Below, in pieces: positions 1-9,264 of a DNA stretch of 64,000 nucleotides. A model generated the notes under the pieces. The model was not told the DNA's origin. It made no database searches and saw only the letters and a program-made list of their open reading frames with translations. The translations under genes were made by a program, and so were the position numbers. The DNA lies in NCBI RefSeq assembly GCF_035582795.1, contig NC_134377.1, positions 18,748,501 to 18,812,500 on the forward strand, in the 5' to 3' direction. The stretch comes from Mycteria americana. Lineage: Eukaryota > Chordata > Aves > Ciconiiformes > Ciconiidae. The stretch's first letter is position 1. Every line of letters begins with the position of its first letter.

Positions 1-2280
1 GCATCCATCCCACTGCCGGCTCCCTCCCTGGGGCCAGCGGCAGCCCAGGGGGCTGTGACCCAGCCTGGGCACGGGTTTGCTCTGTGGGGTTGGGGTTTCC
101 TGGGAAAACCCCGAGCCTGTCACCCCACGCGTGGGCAGGGACACTGAGACCGCCTCCATCGGCCCAGTCCCCAACGCAGGGCAAGGGGAAGGGGGGCTGC
201 CCCATGCAGGAGGCTGTGCCATGGCAGGGTCTCCCTTGCCCAGCTGGGGAGCAGGATAAAGCCAGAATAAAGCCAGTAAAGTTGTTTTGGAGCACGAGGT
301 GCCTCTTGGCACCTCTAGTGGGGTCCGGGCCCTGCTGCCAGCTCTCTGCCAAAAAGCGGGAGGGAAGGAGGGCCGGGGCAGACCACGGCTCACGTCCCCC
401 CCCCCCGCCCCTCCCGTCTGTGCCCTGCCGGGACTGCACAGTGCCCACGGCCCCCACAGGGCTGGCACGCATCCCCGCAGGGCTGGCACGTGTTCCTGGA
501 GCTGCTCAAGGTGCCTGGGGAAGGCTCGAACTGTCCCCCGGCGAGGATAAAACGCCTGGTGCAGCCAGGGAAACCCCAGCAGCCCCAGGGCAGGGCACCC
601 CGGGGCAGCCCCAGGCGCAGCGAGGGGCGAGGCTTCGCTGGGGGTCAGAGCTGGGCTGCGCTGCAGGGGCTGAGCCCCTGCCTGCTCCAGGCTGGGATAA
701 TTCCCTTCGGTGGCGCGCGGGCAGGGAGACAGGCTGGCAGAGGCCTGGGGCACTCAGTGCACCTCCCAGTGCCCCACCGTCCCCAGGGGCTGCAGGGTCA
801 CCAGGCGGCAAGAGAGAAATGGCAGCCGCAAACAGCCCTGCTGCCTGGCAAAAGCTGATTTTAGCGCACGTGGAGATAACGCTGCCACAGGAATGGGGTG
901 GGGCGTGCAGGGGACGTGGCCGTCCACGCAGAGGCAGCGTGAGCTCGGTGGCAGTGTGTTTGGGTGACCCCTGGGTGCAGGGGACATAGGCAGGGCAGGG
1001 GGGAGTGGTTTGGGCATGGGGACATGGGGACAGCATGGAGTGGGGAGCGACTGTCTCCAGCAGTGTTGGGGAGGGATGGGACAGGGATGGGGATGCTGCT
1101 CCAGCCGGGAGCCTGGGGCTGGCACTGCAGATGTGACCGCTGACCCGGAGCTGCCTGGAGAGCTGCACACCCTGCAGAAATACATGCTGGGAAAAGCACC
1201 TTATCTGAGTAATTAGAAGCATCTTCCCATCAGAATAAAGTCTTCTGAAGTGCTAAAACACTGTTGCTGTCACTGGGATGTCCCCAGCAGTGCTGGGGGA
1301 CTCTTTTCGGGGCTCTTTTCGCCAGCAGCAGGAGCAGTGCTATGTCCAGGCCATCACTGCCCACCCTGGCATGTCCAAGTGAGCAAGAGACGGATGAAAG
1401 AAACTTAATTGCACTCAAAGTTTCTCTTCGGTATTTGCTTTCCTGGCAAGTCTGGCGTTGCTGCCGCAGTGTTCGTTCCCTGGAAGGCTCCACTCCCTTA
1501 GATGTTTTGCCAGACAAGGAACAATGAAGAGAGCAAAAGCTGCCCGCTTGGAGCTTGTCGCATAGAGTTTGAGCTTGGCAGAAGACTTTTTGTTTCGTTT
1601 TGGCTTCATTTCCTGAGAAGTCCTCAAGCGGTTGCTGAACGGCTGGGTAAAAAAGAGTATTAAAGAGCTGGGGTGGGCAGCTCCATCAGAGCTTTCTGGG
1701 GTGGATGAAGGTGTTGGGGTGGGTAGGATGGGTGGAGACGCTCAGGTGCCTAGGATGGATTGAGCTGTTGGGGTGGGTAGGATGGATGGAGGTGTTGGGG
1801 TGGGTATGATGGATGGAGGCATTGAAGTGGACAGGACAGAGGTGCTGGGGCGGACAGGACGGGTGGATGCAACAGGGAGGACACACAGCCCGCAGCGCTG
1901 CACAGAGCAGTGCCTTCTCCTTGCTGGCTGCTGGGGGCCGTGCCCCAGGCAGGGCCAACGTGGGGAGTGCCCATCCCATGGTGAAGGTGTTGGCTGGCCC
2001 ATGGCCTTCCCGGGGCAGCCGACTGCCAGCTGGAGGCAGGGAGGAGCCGTCGTGGAGGTGGGGGTCCAGGTCCCTGGGACGGGCACAGGGGCTGCCCTGA
2101 GTGGGGCTGACCTCTGTGCCTCACTGGGGGTCACTCCCATGGCCAGGCTCCCGGGGGGCTGTGTCCCTCCTGTGCCCTGAGAGGTGTCCGCAGAAGGCGC
2201 CTGCTGGGACACATGGCAACCCAGAGCCTGGCTGTCACTGACACTGACACAGCCCAGGAAGGGGGATGTGGCGGGGCTGT
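1..2280. other. GC-rich intergenic DNA, no gene recognised
   Basis: This stretch lies beyond the 3' end of the lambda constant exons. Open frames exist on both strands, but they are low-complexity Pro/Gly/Ala-rich readings of GC-rich DNA with no domain, signal peptide or splice pattern I recognise. In chicken the IGL 3' enhancer lies downstream of the constant region, so an enhancer could sit here, but I see no motif cluster that would place it. Confidence 0.5.
1700..1870. repeat. Degenerate minisatellite, unit about 30 bp
   Basis: Several imperfect copies of a G-rich unit containing GTTGGGGTGGGTAGGATGG follow one another. The copies differ at several sites, so the array is old or drifting. 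On the opposite strand it reads as His/Pro/Thr/Ser repeats, which I take as an accident of the repeat. Confidence 0.6.
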
Positions 2281-2284
2281 CCCC

Positions 2285-2925
2285 TGCCCCTTTACCAGAA
2301 AGCCAACCGTATCCTGGGCTGCATCACAAGCAGCGTGGCCAGCAGTCGAGGGAGGGGATTCTGCCCCTCTACTCTACTCTGCTCTGGTGAGACCCCCCCC
2401 TGCAGTGCTGCGTCCAGCTCTGGGGTCCTTGGCACAAGAAGGACATGGAGCTGTTGGAGCGGGTCCAGAGGAGGCCACGAAAATGATGCGAGGGCCGGAG
2501 CACCTCTCCTACGAGGACAGGCTGGGAGAGTTGGGGTTCTTCAGCCTGGAGAAGAGAAGGCTGCGGGGAGACCTTATAGCGGCCTTTCAATACTTAAAGG
2601 GGGCTCATAAGAAAGACAGGGACAGACTTCTTAGCAGGGCCTGTAGTGATAGGACAAGGGGTAATGGTTTTAAACTAAATGAGAGTGGATTCAGACTAGA
2701 TATAAGGAAGAAATCTTTTACAGCGAGGGTGGTGAAACACTGGCCCGGGTTGCCCAGAGAGGTGGGAGATGCCCCATGCCTGGAAACATTCAAGGTCAGG
2801 TTGGACGGGGCTCTGAGCAACCTGGTCTAGTTGAAGATGTCCCTCCTCATTGTAGGGGGTTGGACTAGATGGCCTGTAAAGGTCCCTTCCAACCCAAACC
2901 ATTCTGTGATTCTATGATTCTGTGT
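2285..2925 (+). mobile_element. CR1 LINE, 5'-truncated 3' fragment
   Basis: The sequence reads as the C-terminal end of a CR1 reverse transcriptase followed by the CR1 3' UTR. The recognisable stretch [20 protein letters not shown] lies near 2530-2590. The element ends with ATTCTGTG/ATTCTATG octamers at 2902-2923, the CR1 tail. The frame has drifted and the 5' end is truncated, as in most CR1 copies. It is evidence that the genome is avian or of a close reptile. Confidence 0.85.
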
Positions 2926-3794
2926 CCCCAGAAGGTGCCCGCAGGGACACATGGCAACCCAAAGCCTGGTGGGGCTGGGCACCCCACTGGCACCGACACA
3001 GCCTGGGGAGGGGGATGTGGTGGGGCCATCCGCCCTTTACCAAGAGGCTGGGGAGGGGACATCTCCCCCAGAACTGCACACAGCGTGGCCAGGCGCTCCC
3101 AGCCCCTGTCCCCAAGGTGGCTCCTGGCAGCTCTGATGGGGTGCCTGCAGCTGAGCACTGGCACTCTCGGCACAGCTGCGTCTGTGAGTCACGCTACGTG
3201 CAGGGCCGCAGGGAAACTTCCGTGGGGCTGTGCTGGGGATGGGGCATGTGGCATGCAGGGCCCAGGCTGCCATGGCACACGGTGCAAGGGACAGACTGGT
3301 GCATGTGCATGCCCTGGTGGCTACACCGGCAGCCCCATACCGGGGGACACGGGGTGACCAAGGAAATGGGGACAGAGCCAGGGCTGGCCAGCAAAGGGAC
3401 ACAGCTGGCCATGGCCCCACCACAAGCCACATGTCCCTGCAAGGGAGCCCGTGCCCAGAGGCCAGCGGGTAAGGGACAAGGCCGGCACAGCCAGGGCCAC
3501 GTGCTCGCCACCGGCACAGGAGCTTATACCAGGCTGATGCCCCAAGTTGCTCATCCCCTGGTCTTGGTGGTGCCAGGGGGGTTCAGCGGGGTCCCCAGGG
3601 GTGAGCAAGAGTTGCAGGGGGCCCTGGGCACCCCCAGCAACGCGCATGTACATGTGTGCGCATGCATGTGTGTTTCCATCCCACCCTCCTCCATACTGGT
3701 GCCACGGGGGCAATGCCAGCCGGCGCAGGGGAGCGGGCGCGTTGGAAGGACACAGAGACAGGAATGCTGAGCCAGCGCTAGTTCAGTGTCGGTG
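2926..3794. other. Intergenic, between CR1 and the C2 polyadenylation signal
   Basis: No gene is seen. A short alternating purine-pyrimidine run around 3640-3675, with repeated ATGTGTGCGCATGC-like steps, could adopt Z-DNA. Otherwise the sequence is unremarkable GC-rich DNA. Confidence 0.4.
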
Positions 3795-3800
3795 TTTATT
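3795..3800 (-). terminator. Polyadenylation signal for C2 (AATAAA)
   Basis: AATAAA on the minus strand lies about 150 bases past the C2 stop codon. The surrounding sequence, with CCAGCGCTAG just beyond it, resembles the end of C1, showing that both 3' ends descend from a tandem J-C duplication. Confidence 0.75.
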
Positions 3801-3951
3801 CGTGTGACACTCAGGGTGGGGGGACAGGAGCAGGGGACAGGGGGATGTAGGGAGAGACATCTGCGGTGCGGGGGGAGCCACTGCCCCCAGCAGCGGGGAA
3901 GAGGGAGGGGGCCGGCGAGGGGCCGCCGGACACGGGGAGGTCCCGGCAGGG

Positions 3952-4274
3952 TTAGGAGCACTCGGATCTCCTCAGGCTCTTCTCCACGTTGCCAGCCTCG
4001 TGCGTGGCCTTGCAGGTGTAGGACTCGTAGCTCTTCCACTCGGCAGCACTCAGCGTCAGGTAGCTGCTGGCCATGTACTTGTCGTTGCTCTGCCGCTGAG
4101 GCTGGCTGGTCTCGATGCCAGCGTTGAGGGTGCGGCCATCTGCCATCCAGGTCACCTGCGTGGCACGAGGGTAGAAATTTTCCAGCAGACACACCAGGGT
4201 GGCTTTGCTGTCTGCCCTTATCTCCTCGGCGGACGGCGGGAAGAGGTGGATCGTGGGTGAGACCTTGGGCTGGC
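3952..4274 (-). CDS. IGLC: Immunoglobulin lambda constant region, C2 (probably functional)
   Basis: This single 323-nt exon encodes the C1-set Ig domain of the lambda light chain, which pairs with the heavy-chain CH1 domain in secreted and membrane antibody. It begins GQPKVSPT after a split Gly codon. The intradomain cysteines are in ATLVCLLENFYP and YTCKATHE, the core Trp in VTWMADG, and it ends RSECS with the penultimate Cys that bonds to the heavy chain. A pyrimidine-rich tract ending in GCAG gives a canonical acceptor, and the phase-1 split codon matches the J2 donor. A stop codon follows the last Ser and AATAAA lies 150 bases on. Its paralogue C1 at 7975-8297 has exactly the same length. 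This is the last exon of the locus in the reading direction. Confidence 0.95.
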
Positions 4275-5953
4275 CTGCGAGGGGAGAAAGAGGAGCGCGG
4301 GGTCAGGGGGGACCCTGTGCCCTGCCTGCCCTGCCTGCCCTGCCTGCCTGACCCAGCTGGCACTGTCCAGAAACTCCCCACTTCCCCCATAGATAAGAGT
4401 TTATAATTTATAACTCTAATGTATTTAGATTTGGGATACATCTATATATTTCATATATTAAAAAATATATAATATATAATATATACAATATATTTAATAT
4501 ATAAATATATAGTTATATATATAAAATATATAGAATATATATTTTATATATGTGTATAGATATAAATATATGTGTATATGTGTATGTAATACACATACAC
4601 ACATACATATATCCCATATGTACTTGTATATGTTATATGTATACTGTATGTATATATATGTGCATATACATATTATATATTATAGATATATAGATATACA
4701 GCTAATATACATCGTATATATGTATATTATATTTTACACACATAAAATATACAATATACTACATATAGGATATATTGTTATGTAAATATATGTATAATTA
4801 TATATAATTTATATAATATACATACTTATGTATTTATATATTTTTCATATATACACAAATATATGTTACATATATTATATATATATTTTATATATACAAT
4901 ATCTATAAAACAAAATCTCTGGTTAGTTGCCATAAACTCATTTCTTTCCTTTTGCAAGGCAATTTTTTTAAAAATCAAAATTTCAAAACCAAACCATCCT
5001 GTTTTCTGCCCAGTTCTGCTTTCAGATACTTTCAGACTTGTCGCAGAAAACGTACAGCTAAGAATCACCTGAAGGAAGACGGAGAAAAGATGTTTGGTCT
5101 TTCCAAGGTGGTTCTGCTGCCTTCTCAAATGTGCCATGTCCCTATCTCTATCGCTACCCCTATCTCTATTCGAAAACCAGGAGGACTCCACCATTAAAAA
5201 CTTTCTGCTGAAGAAATTGGCAAACTACATTTTTCTCAATCTTACGCCGCTAGTAATTTGGTTCAGATTGGGGTTTTTGGTCAAATTCTTTTAAAAATTC
5301 AGACAAAGACAGACAAACGATGTTCCCGGCAGCATTTTCAACACAATCATCTCCATTTTTAAGACGGCTTACCTGGACAACAGGCTCTTTAAGATACCCC
5401 TGAAAACTTTTGGTTAAGATCCCAGGGACATGCCATTTTAACACAAAGTTGAATGCGACTTCAGCCCACTTGCGGCCGAGGACGGGCTTCCATTTTGCAG
5501 TGCCCACATGCTCAGCCACGGGACCCCGCAGAGAAGCCCCTGCTCCTCACCGGGGGTGACTGACTTAGTCCTCAGGACTAAGAGTTGAGGACTTAGACCT
5601 TAGACTAACGACTAATTTCTTTAACAAAGACAAAACCTGACTTTCTTAGAGACCTAAACCTGAGTTTCTGAAATAGGTTCCCTGAGACCTCAGACAAATT
5701 TCCTGGCCAAATTTTAAGATCTTTCAATTAAGAAAATACCCCCCCAGTCCTCCGTGGCACGCACCAAAGCCCTCTGAGTCCACAGAGACAGGACACAGCC
5801 TGCAACACCACGCTTAGTGCCCGTCCCCGAACCGGCAGCAGACCCCAGCCCAGTGCCAAGTCCGAGAAAAAACCCCCAAAATCACTGAAAATCAACAAAA
5901 TGTCACAATTTCATGGTGGGGAAGGAAAGACCAAGAAGAAGTCGGCGACTCAC
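4275..5953 (-). other. J2-C2 intron
   Basis: The intron runs from the J2 donor GTGAGT to the C2 acceptor. It contains a CCTGC repeat near 4318-4350, the AT-rich block listed separately and about 1 kb of unique sequence without a recognisable gene. In other species this intron can hold enhancer or matrix-attachment elements; I see no motif that proves either here. Confidence 0.7.
4390..4910. repeat. AT-rich TA/TATATG microsatellite block
   Basis: About 500 bases are almost pure A/T with irregular TA, ATAT and ATGTGTAT steps, in a neighbourhood that is otherwise GC-rich. It sits inside the J2-C2 intron. Such blocks can unwind and act as matrix-attachment DNA, which is inference only. Confidence 0.85.
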
Positions 5954-5991
5954 CTAGGACGGTCAACAGGGTCCCGGGCCCGAATGCACCA
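5954..5991 (-). CDS. IGLJ: Lambda joining segment J2 (functional)
   Basis: The 38-nt segment encodes GAFGPGTLLTVL and the first base of a Gly codon completed by C2. It carries the FGxG bulge motif of light-chain J segments (FGPG). A canonical donor CTAG/GTGAGT follows at once. The 12-spacer recombination signal directly upstream is perfect, so V1 or V2 (23-spacer) can join here under the 12/23 rule. It lies 1.7 kb before C2. Confidence 0.93.
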
Positions 5992-6019
5992 CACAGTGAT
6001 ACAAGGCTGTGCAAAAACC
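5992..6019 (-). promoter_or_regulatory. 12-spacer recombination signal of J2
   Basis: Reading the minus strand, nonamer GGTTTTTGC, a 12-base spacer and heptamer CACTGTG abut the J2 coding end. The heptamer is the exact consensus and the nonamer differs from consensus only at the last base. Confidence 0.93.
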
Positions 6020-6065
6020 TCCTGCCCCATGGCAGGAGTAGTCCTGGGCCCCATGGATGTGGCAG

Positions 6066-6236
6066 GATGAAGGTGATGGGATGGAGGTGTCCCGATGGAC
6101 ACAGCAGGATGAAGGTGATGGGATGGAGGTGTCCTGATGGACACAGCAGGATGAAGGTGATGGGATGGAGGTGTCTTGATGGACACAGCAGGATGAAGGT
6201 GATGGGATGGAGGTGTCTCGATGGACACAGCAGGCT
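6066..6236. repeat. 42-bp minisatellite, four copies
   Basis: Four copies of a 42-base unit (GATGAAGGTGATGGGATGGA followed by a GGTGTC..GGACACAGCAG half) lie head to tail starting near 6067, 6109, 6151 and 6193, differing at only one or two sites each. Since 42 is a multiple of three, both strands read open through the array; I do not regard it as coding. It begins about 47 bases beyond the J2 nonamer. Confidence 0.9.
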
Positions 6237-7781
6237 GGATGCAAGGTGCTAGCTGTGCCCCGGTGGATGTGGCAGGGCAGAAGCAGCAGGACAGCCATAT
6301 GGGGATGACTGCGTGTTCTTGCTGGAGGGGCCACTGGAAAATAGGTGGCCTTGGCCCTGCCATCCCACATGGACCACGTTGGCCAGGCTCTCTAGAGCCA
6401 TGGCTGCATTATTGGCTGCTCCCCATTGGCTGCTCCCCATCCACTGCTCCCCATCCACTGCCACCCAGGACCGCATGCCTTCTGCTCATTACAAGCCCAT
6501 GTCCCTGCCTGTGGTGTGGGGACATTAATCCCAGGTGACGAAGGGCCGGTGGAAGCTTTGGATGCCCCTAAGGTGCGACAGGCAGCACCTTGCCTCGACC
6601 TCCGCTGCTGCCATGCAGGTGGCTGTGGGTTGCCCTGGGGGGCACCGGCCACCATCCTGCCACCCCTCGGGCCACACCGTGGCTGCGGCTGGGGTGAAGA
6701 GGGACCACTGGCCATCGGACAGTATGTGTGTGGGTAAACCTCATGAATAAACCATCCATCTGTCCTTCCCACTGCCCAGAAACACCAGCGCTGGCGGAGG
6801 TGCCATGGTTTCACAGGGGACACCACCTCCCGGCGCCTGTGCCACCCTGCAGCCTGGCTCTGTTCTCTGGGGCAAAACTGGACCCCAGCACAGCCCACAT
6901 CCTTACCTGGGCAGGATTTTTGGTGCCTGGTGGGCAGGTGAGCCTCCTTGCAGCAGCTGTGTGAGGGTGCCCTGTGCTGGGGCAGCCTGCGGCAGACGAG
7001 TGGTGCAGCCCTGTCTGCCTTCGCGCTGCGCCCGCTGCTGTGCCAGAGCTCAGCCCTGTGCTTGGGGCTGGGCGTGGGCGCTGGACCATCCCAATGGTAA
7101 ATAAGCACTTCCTTCCGTCACACCCGGCATCTCGGTGCTGGCAAAGGCGCTGGTGCGGCGTTGGCTCTGATGTAGGGGAGTTCAGAGCCCCCCTGAGCCA
7201 ACGAAGCCTGCCAGAGGATCACGCCCCAGGATGCTTGCTGAAGGCGCCTGTCACTGCATCAGTGGGTGATGACTGAATTCACGGGGGTTTTTATTTCTGC
7301 CCTAAAAGAGCTCAGCGCAGGTCTCAGTGCTTAATGCCCTGCCTGGGTCGGGGGGTGCAGACGGAGGGGAGGGCTAGGGGCATTGGCTAGCACTGGGCGC
7401 TGCAGCGGAGGAGCCCTGGCTGGCTGCTTTCTCCAACTTAATTTAGCTCCTGCCTTTGGTGCGGGAGATCAAGCCAGTGCCCACAGACCAAACTCAGGGC
7501 TGGTGCAGCCCCAGCGCCTGAGATGGCTCTTGCTCCACTCCCCAGGTGCAACAGAATTTGGGGCAGGAGCCTGGGGAGGGAAGGCAACAGCCAGCTGGGG
7601 ACAGCCGAGGACCAGCCGCGGACCATCGCAGGGAAAATGCACCAACCCACCGAGCTCAAGACGTGGGAGTGAGCAGTTAAGCTCTCAGGCGACTGGGGCC
7701 ATGTTTTGCAGGGTCACGATCGTATTTGACGAAAGAGGAAGGACTGGGAGATGTGGATGCAGGGCCAGCGCTAGCTCAGGG
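6237..7781. other. C1-J2 spacer, no gene recognised
   Basis: GC-rich unique sequence lies between the C1 3' end and J2. No Ig-like, RNA or mobile-element feature is seen apart from a short TGCTCCCCATTGGCTGCTCCCC direct repeat near 6417-6460. Confidence 0.4.
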
Positions 7782-7787
7782 TTTATT
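7782..7787 (-). terminator. Polyadenylation signal for C1 (AATAAA)
   Basis: AATAAA on the minus strand lies about 190 bases past the C1 stop in a context paralogous to the C2 3' end. It is retained although C1 seems unable to be spliced normally. Confidence 0.65.
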
Positions 7788-7974
7788 TGGATGATGCCCA
7801 GGATGAGGGGTGGGGCAGGGGAGATGGGAGGGATTCTGGCATGGGGAGAAGGAAGGGCCCACAGAGATGGCAGAGACTCGCACAGAAGGAGGGGACAGGG
7901 ATGGGGCAGGTGGTGAAGCACTGTGCCGGGGGATGTGATGTTCCAGGGCCAGGGTTGTCCATTTCCCAGTGGGG

Positions 7975-8297
7975 TTAGGAGCACTCAGATCTATTCAGAA
8001 CCTTCTCCATGGTGCCAGTCTCATGCATGACCTTGCAGGTGTAGGTCTCATGGCTCTTCCAGTTGGCAGCACTCAGCGTCAGGTAGCTGCTGGCCATGTA
8101 CTGGTTGTTGGTCTGCTGCTGGGGCTGGCTGGTCTCGATGCCAGTGGTGAGGGCATGACCGTCAGCTGTCCAAGCCACCTGCACAGTGCCGGGGTAGAAG
8201 TCCCCCAGCAGACACACCAGGGTGGCTTTGCTCTGCGCCGAGAGCTCGTTGGAGGACGGCGGGAAGAGGTAGACAGTGGGGGAGACCTTGGGCTGGC
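7975..8297 (-). CDS. IGLC: Lambda constant region C1: intact frame, splice acceptor lost
   Basis: This paralogue of C2, equal in length (323 nt), encodes a complete C1-set Ig domain. It starts GQPKVSPTVYLFPPSSNEL, has ATLVCLLGDFYPG and YTCKVMHE cysteines, VAWTADG, and ends NRSECS before a stop. Where C2 has GCAG before the exon, C1 reads TTGTGG, so the AG acceptor dinucleotide is GG. No alternative AG lies in the pyrimidine tract just upstream; the frame does stay open further upstream, so use of a distant AG is possible. Its partner J1 also has a poor recombination signal. The pair therefore looks like a J-C unit that is dying through its signals while the coding part is still preserved, perhaps because it is young or corrected by C2. 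Confidence 0.85.
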
Positions 8298-9197
8298 CCA
8301 CAAGGGGGAGAGAGCGGCACGGGGAGGCGGATGTAGAAGGAGGAAGGTCTTTAAAGTGTGGACACGGCTGTACCCGTGGGGTTTGGACCTGGCTGGAGTC
8401 TTTCAGTGCAGCTCCCACCACCAGCAAAGGAGATAATAGCTCAAGACCTCTGTGGTCAGCTTATTTTTTAATATTCTGCCTAGCAATCTAAAAAGGCTGC
8501 CCTGGAGGTAAGAGGCCCCGGCTCTCTGGAGGACACCCAGCGTGCATGTCTGCAGGATTCCCCATCACCAGCATCCCATCCCGTGGCCCTGTGCCACGCG
8601 TGTGTGCAGCTGTAGCCAGGGCTCAGCTACGCTACTTTTTGGAGGCTGAAGAGGCAGCCATCCTCCTGAGTGCCATTGAGACATGGAGATGCAACCTCGT
8701 ACTCAGCCAGCAAGCCCAACCCATCTGCTCAGACTTGAAGCCCTTCCATTTCAGCCCCCTATATATTTCCTCGTCATACCATAGAGCACACCCGGGAGCT
8801 TCTCCTTAGGAGAAAGAGAAATGTTAAGAAATTTCTGTTTCATAAACTCCAGTATAATCTGGTTGTCTGGCAAATATATAGATATATTTTTACCCAGTAA
8901 CTCCTGCACTCGGACAAGCTGAACAAGACCCATGGGATCAGTAGAGAGTTTGCGGATTTGAAAGGACCGAAAATGTTTCGAAAGCAGCAAAGCCCAATTA
9001 GCCCATAAAACCTTGTTTCCTCCTGTCAAGGAAAGGTACATGAATATCTTTCAGTGCGGTTAGACTGACAGAGGACACGCTAGTAGAACCAAATGGAGAA
9101 GCTGAAGAAAGAAAAAAAAACCCACCTCAAACCCCAGGAAGAGCCCATACAGCCCCTGGCATGGGGAAGAGCCTGTGTGAGCATCAGAGCAACTTAC
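8298..9197 (-). other. J1-C1 intron
   Basis: About 900 bases separate the J1 donor GTAAGT from the C1 exon. The intron is half the length of J2-C2 and lacks the AT block. No gene is seen in it. Confidence 0.55.
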
Positions 9198-9236
9198 TGA
9201 GGACGGTCAGCTGGGTCCCACTGCCAAAGAAATAAA
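9198..9236 (-). CDS. IGLJ: Lambda joining segment J1 (poor recombination signal)
   Basis: The segment reads IYFFGSGTQLTVL plus one base, with the FGSG motif and a strong donor GTAAGT in the same phase as J2. The coding part is intact. It lies 0.9 kb before C1 and 2.5 kb after V1, making it the J nearest the V genes. The signal upstream is degenerate (separate entry), so joining to it should be inefficient. Confidence 0.85.
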
Positions 9237-9264
9237 TGCAGTGACACATTGCTGCGCAGAAGGA
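9237..9264 (-). promoter_or_regulatory. Degenerate 12-spacer recombination signal of J1
   Basis: The heptamer position reads CACTGCA instead of CACTGTG. At the 12-base distance the nonamer position reads TCCTTCTGC against GGTTTTTGC of J2, a match at five of nine sites. The first three heptamer bases (CAC), the most critical, are kept. Confidence 0.6.

Noticed and set aside
1-1700. Several long open frames at the left edge
   Set aside because: They overlap on both strands, are Pro/Gly/Ala-rich and match nothing I know; GC-rich DNA gives such frames by chance.
3551-4441. A 296-codon minus-strand frame through C2
   Set aside because: It is out of register with the constant domain, which reads correctly from 4274 to 3952 in another frame.
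6067-6252. A 61-codon frame with four MKVMGWRCPDGHSR repeats
   Set aside because: It is a reading of the 42-bp minisatellite, without promoter, splice sites or similarity to a protein.
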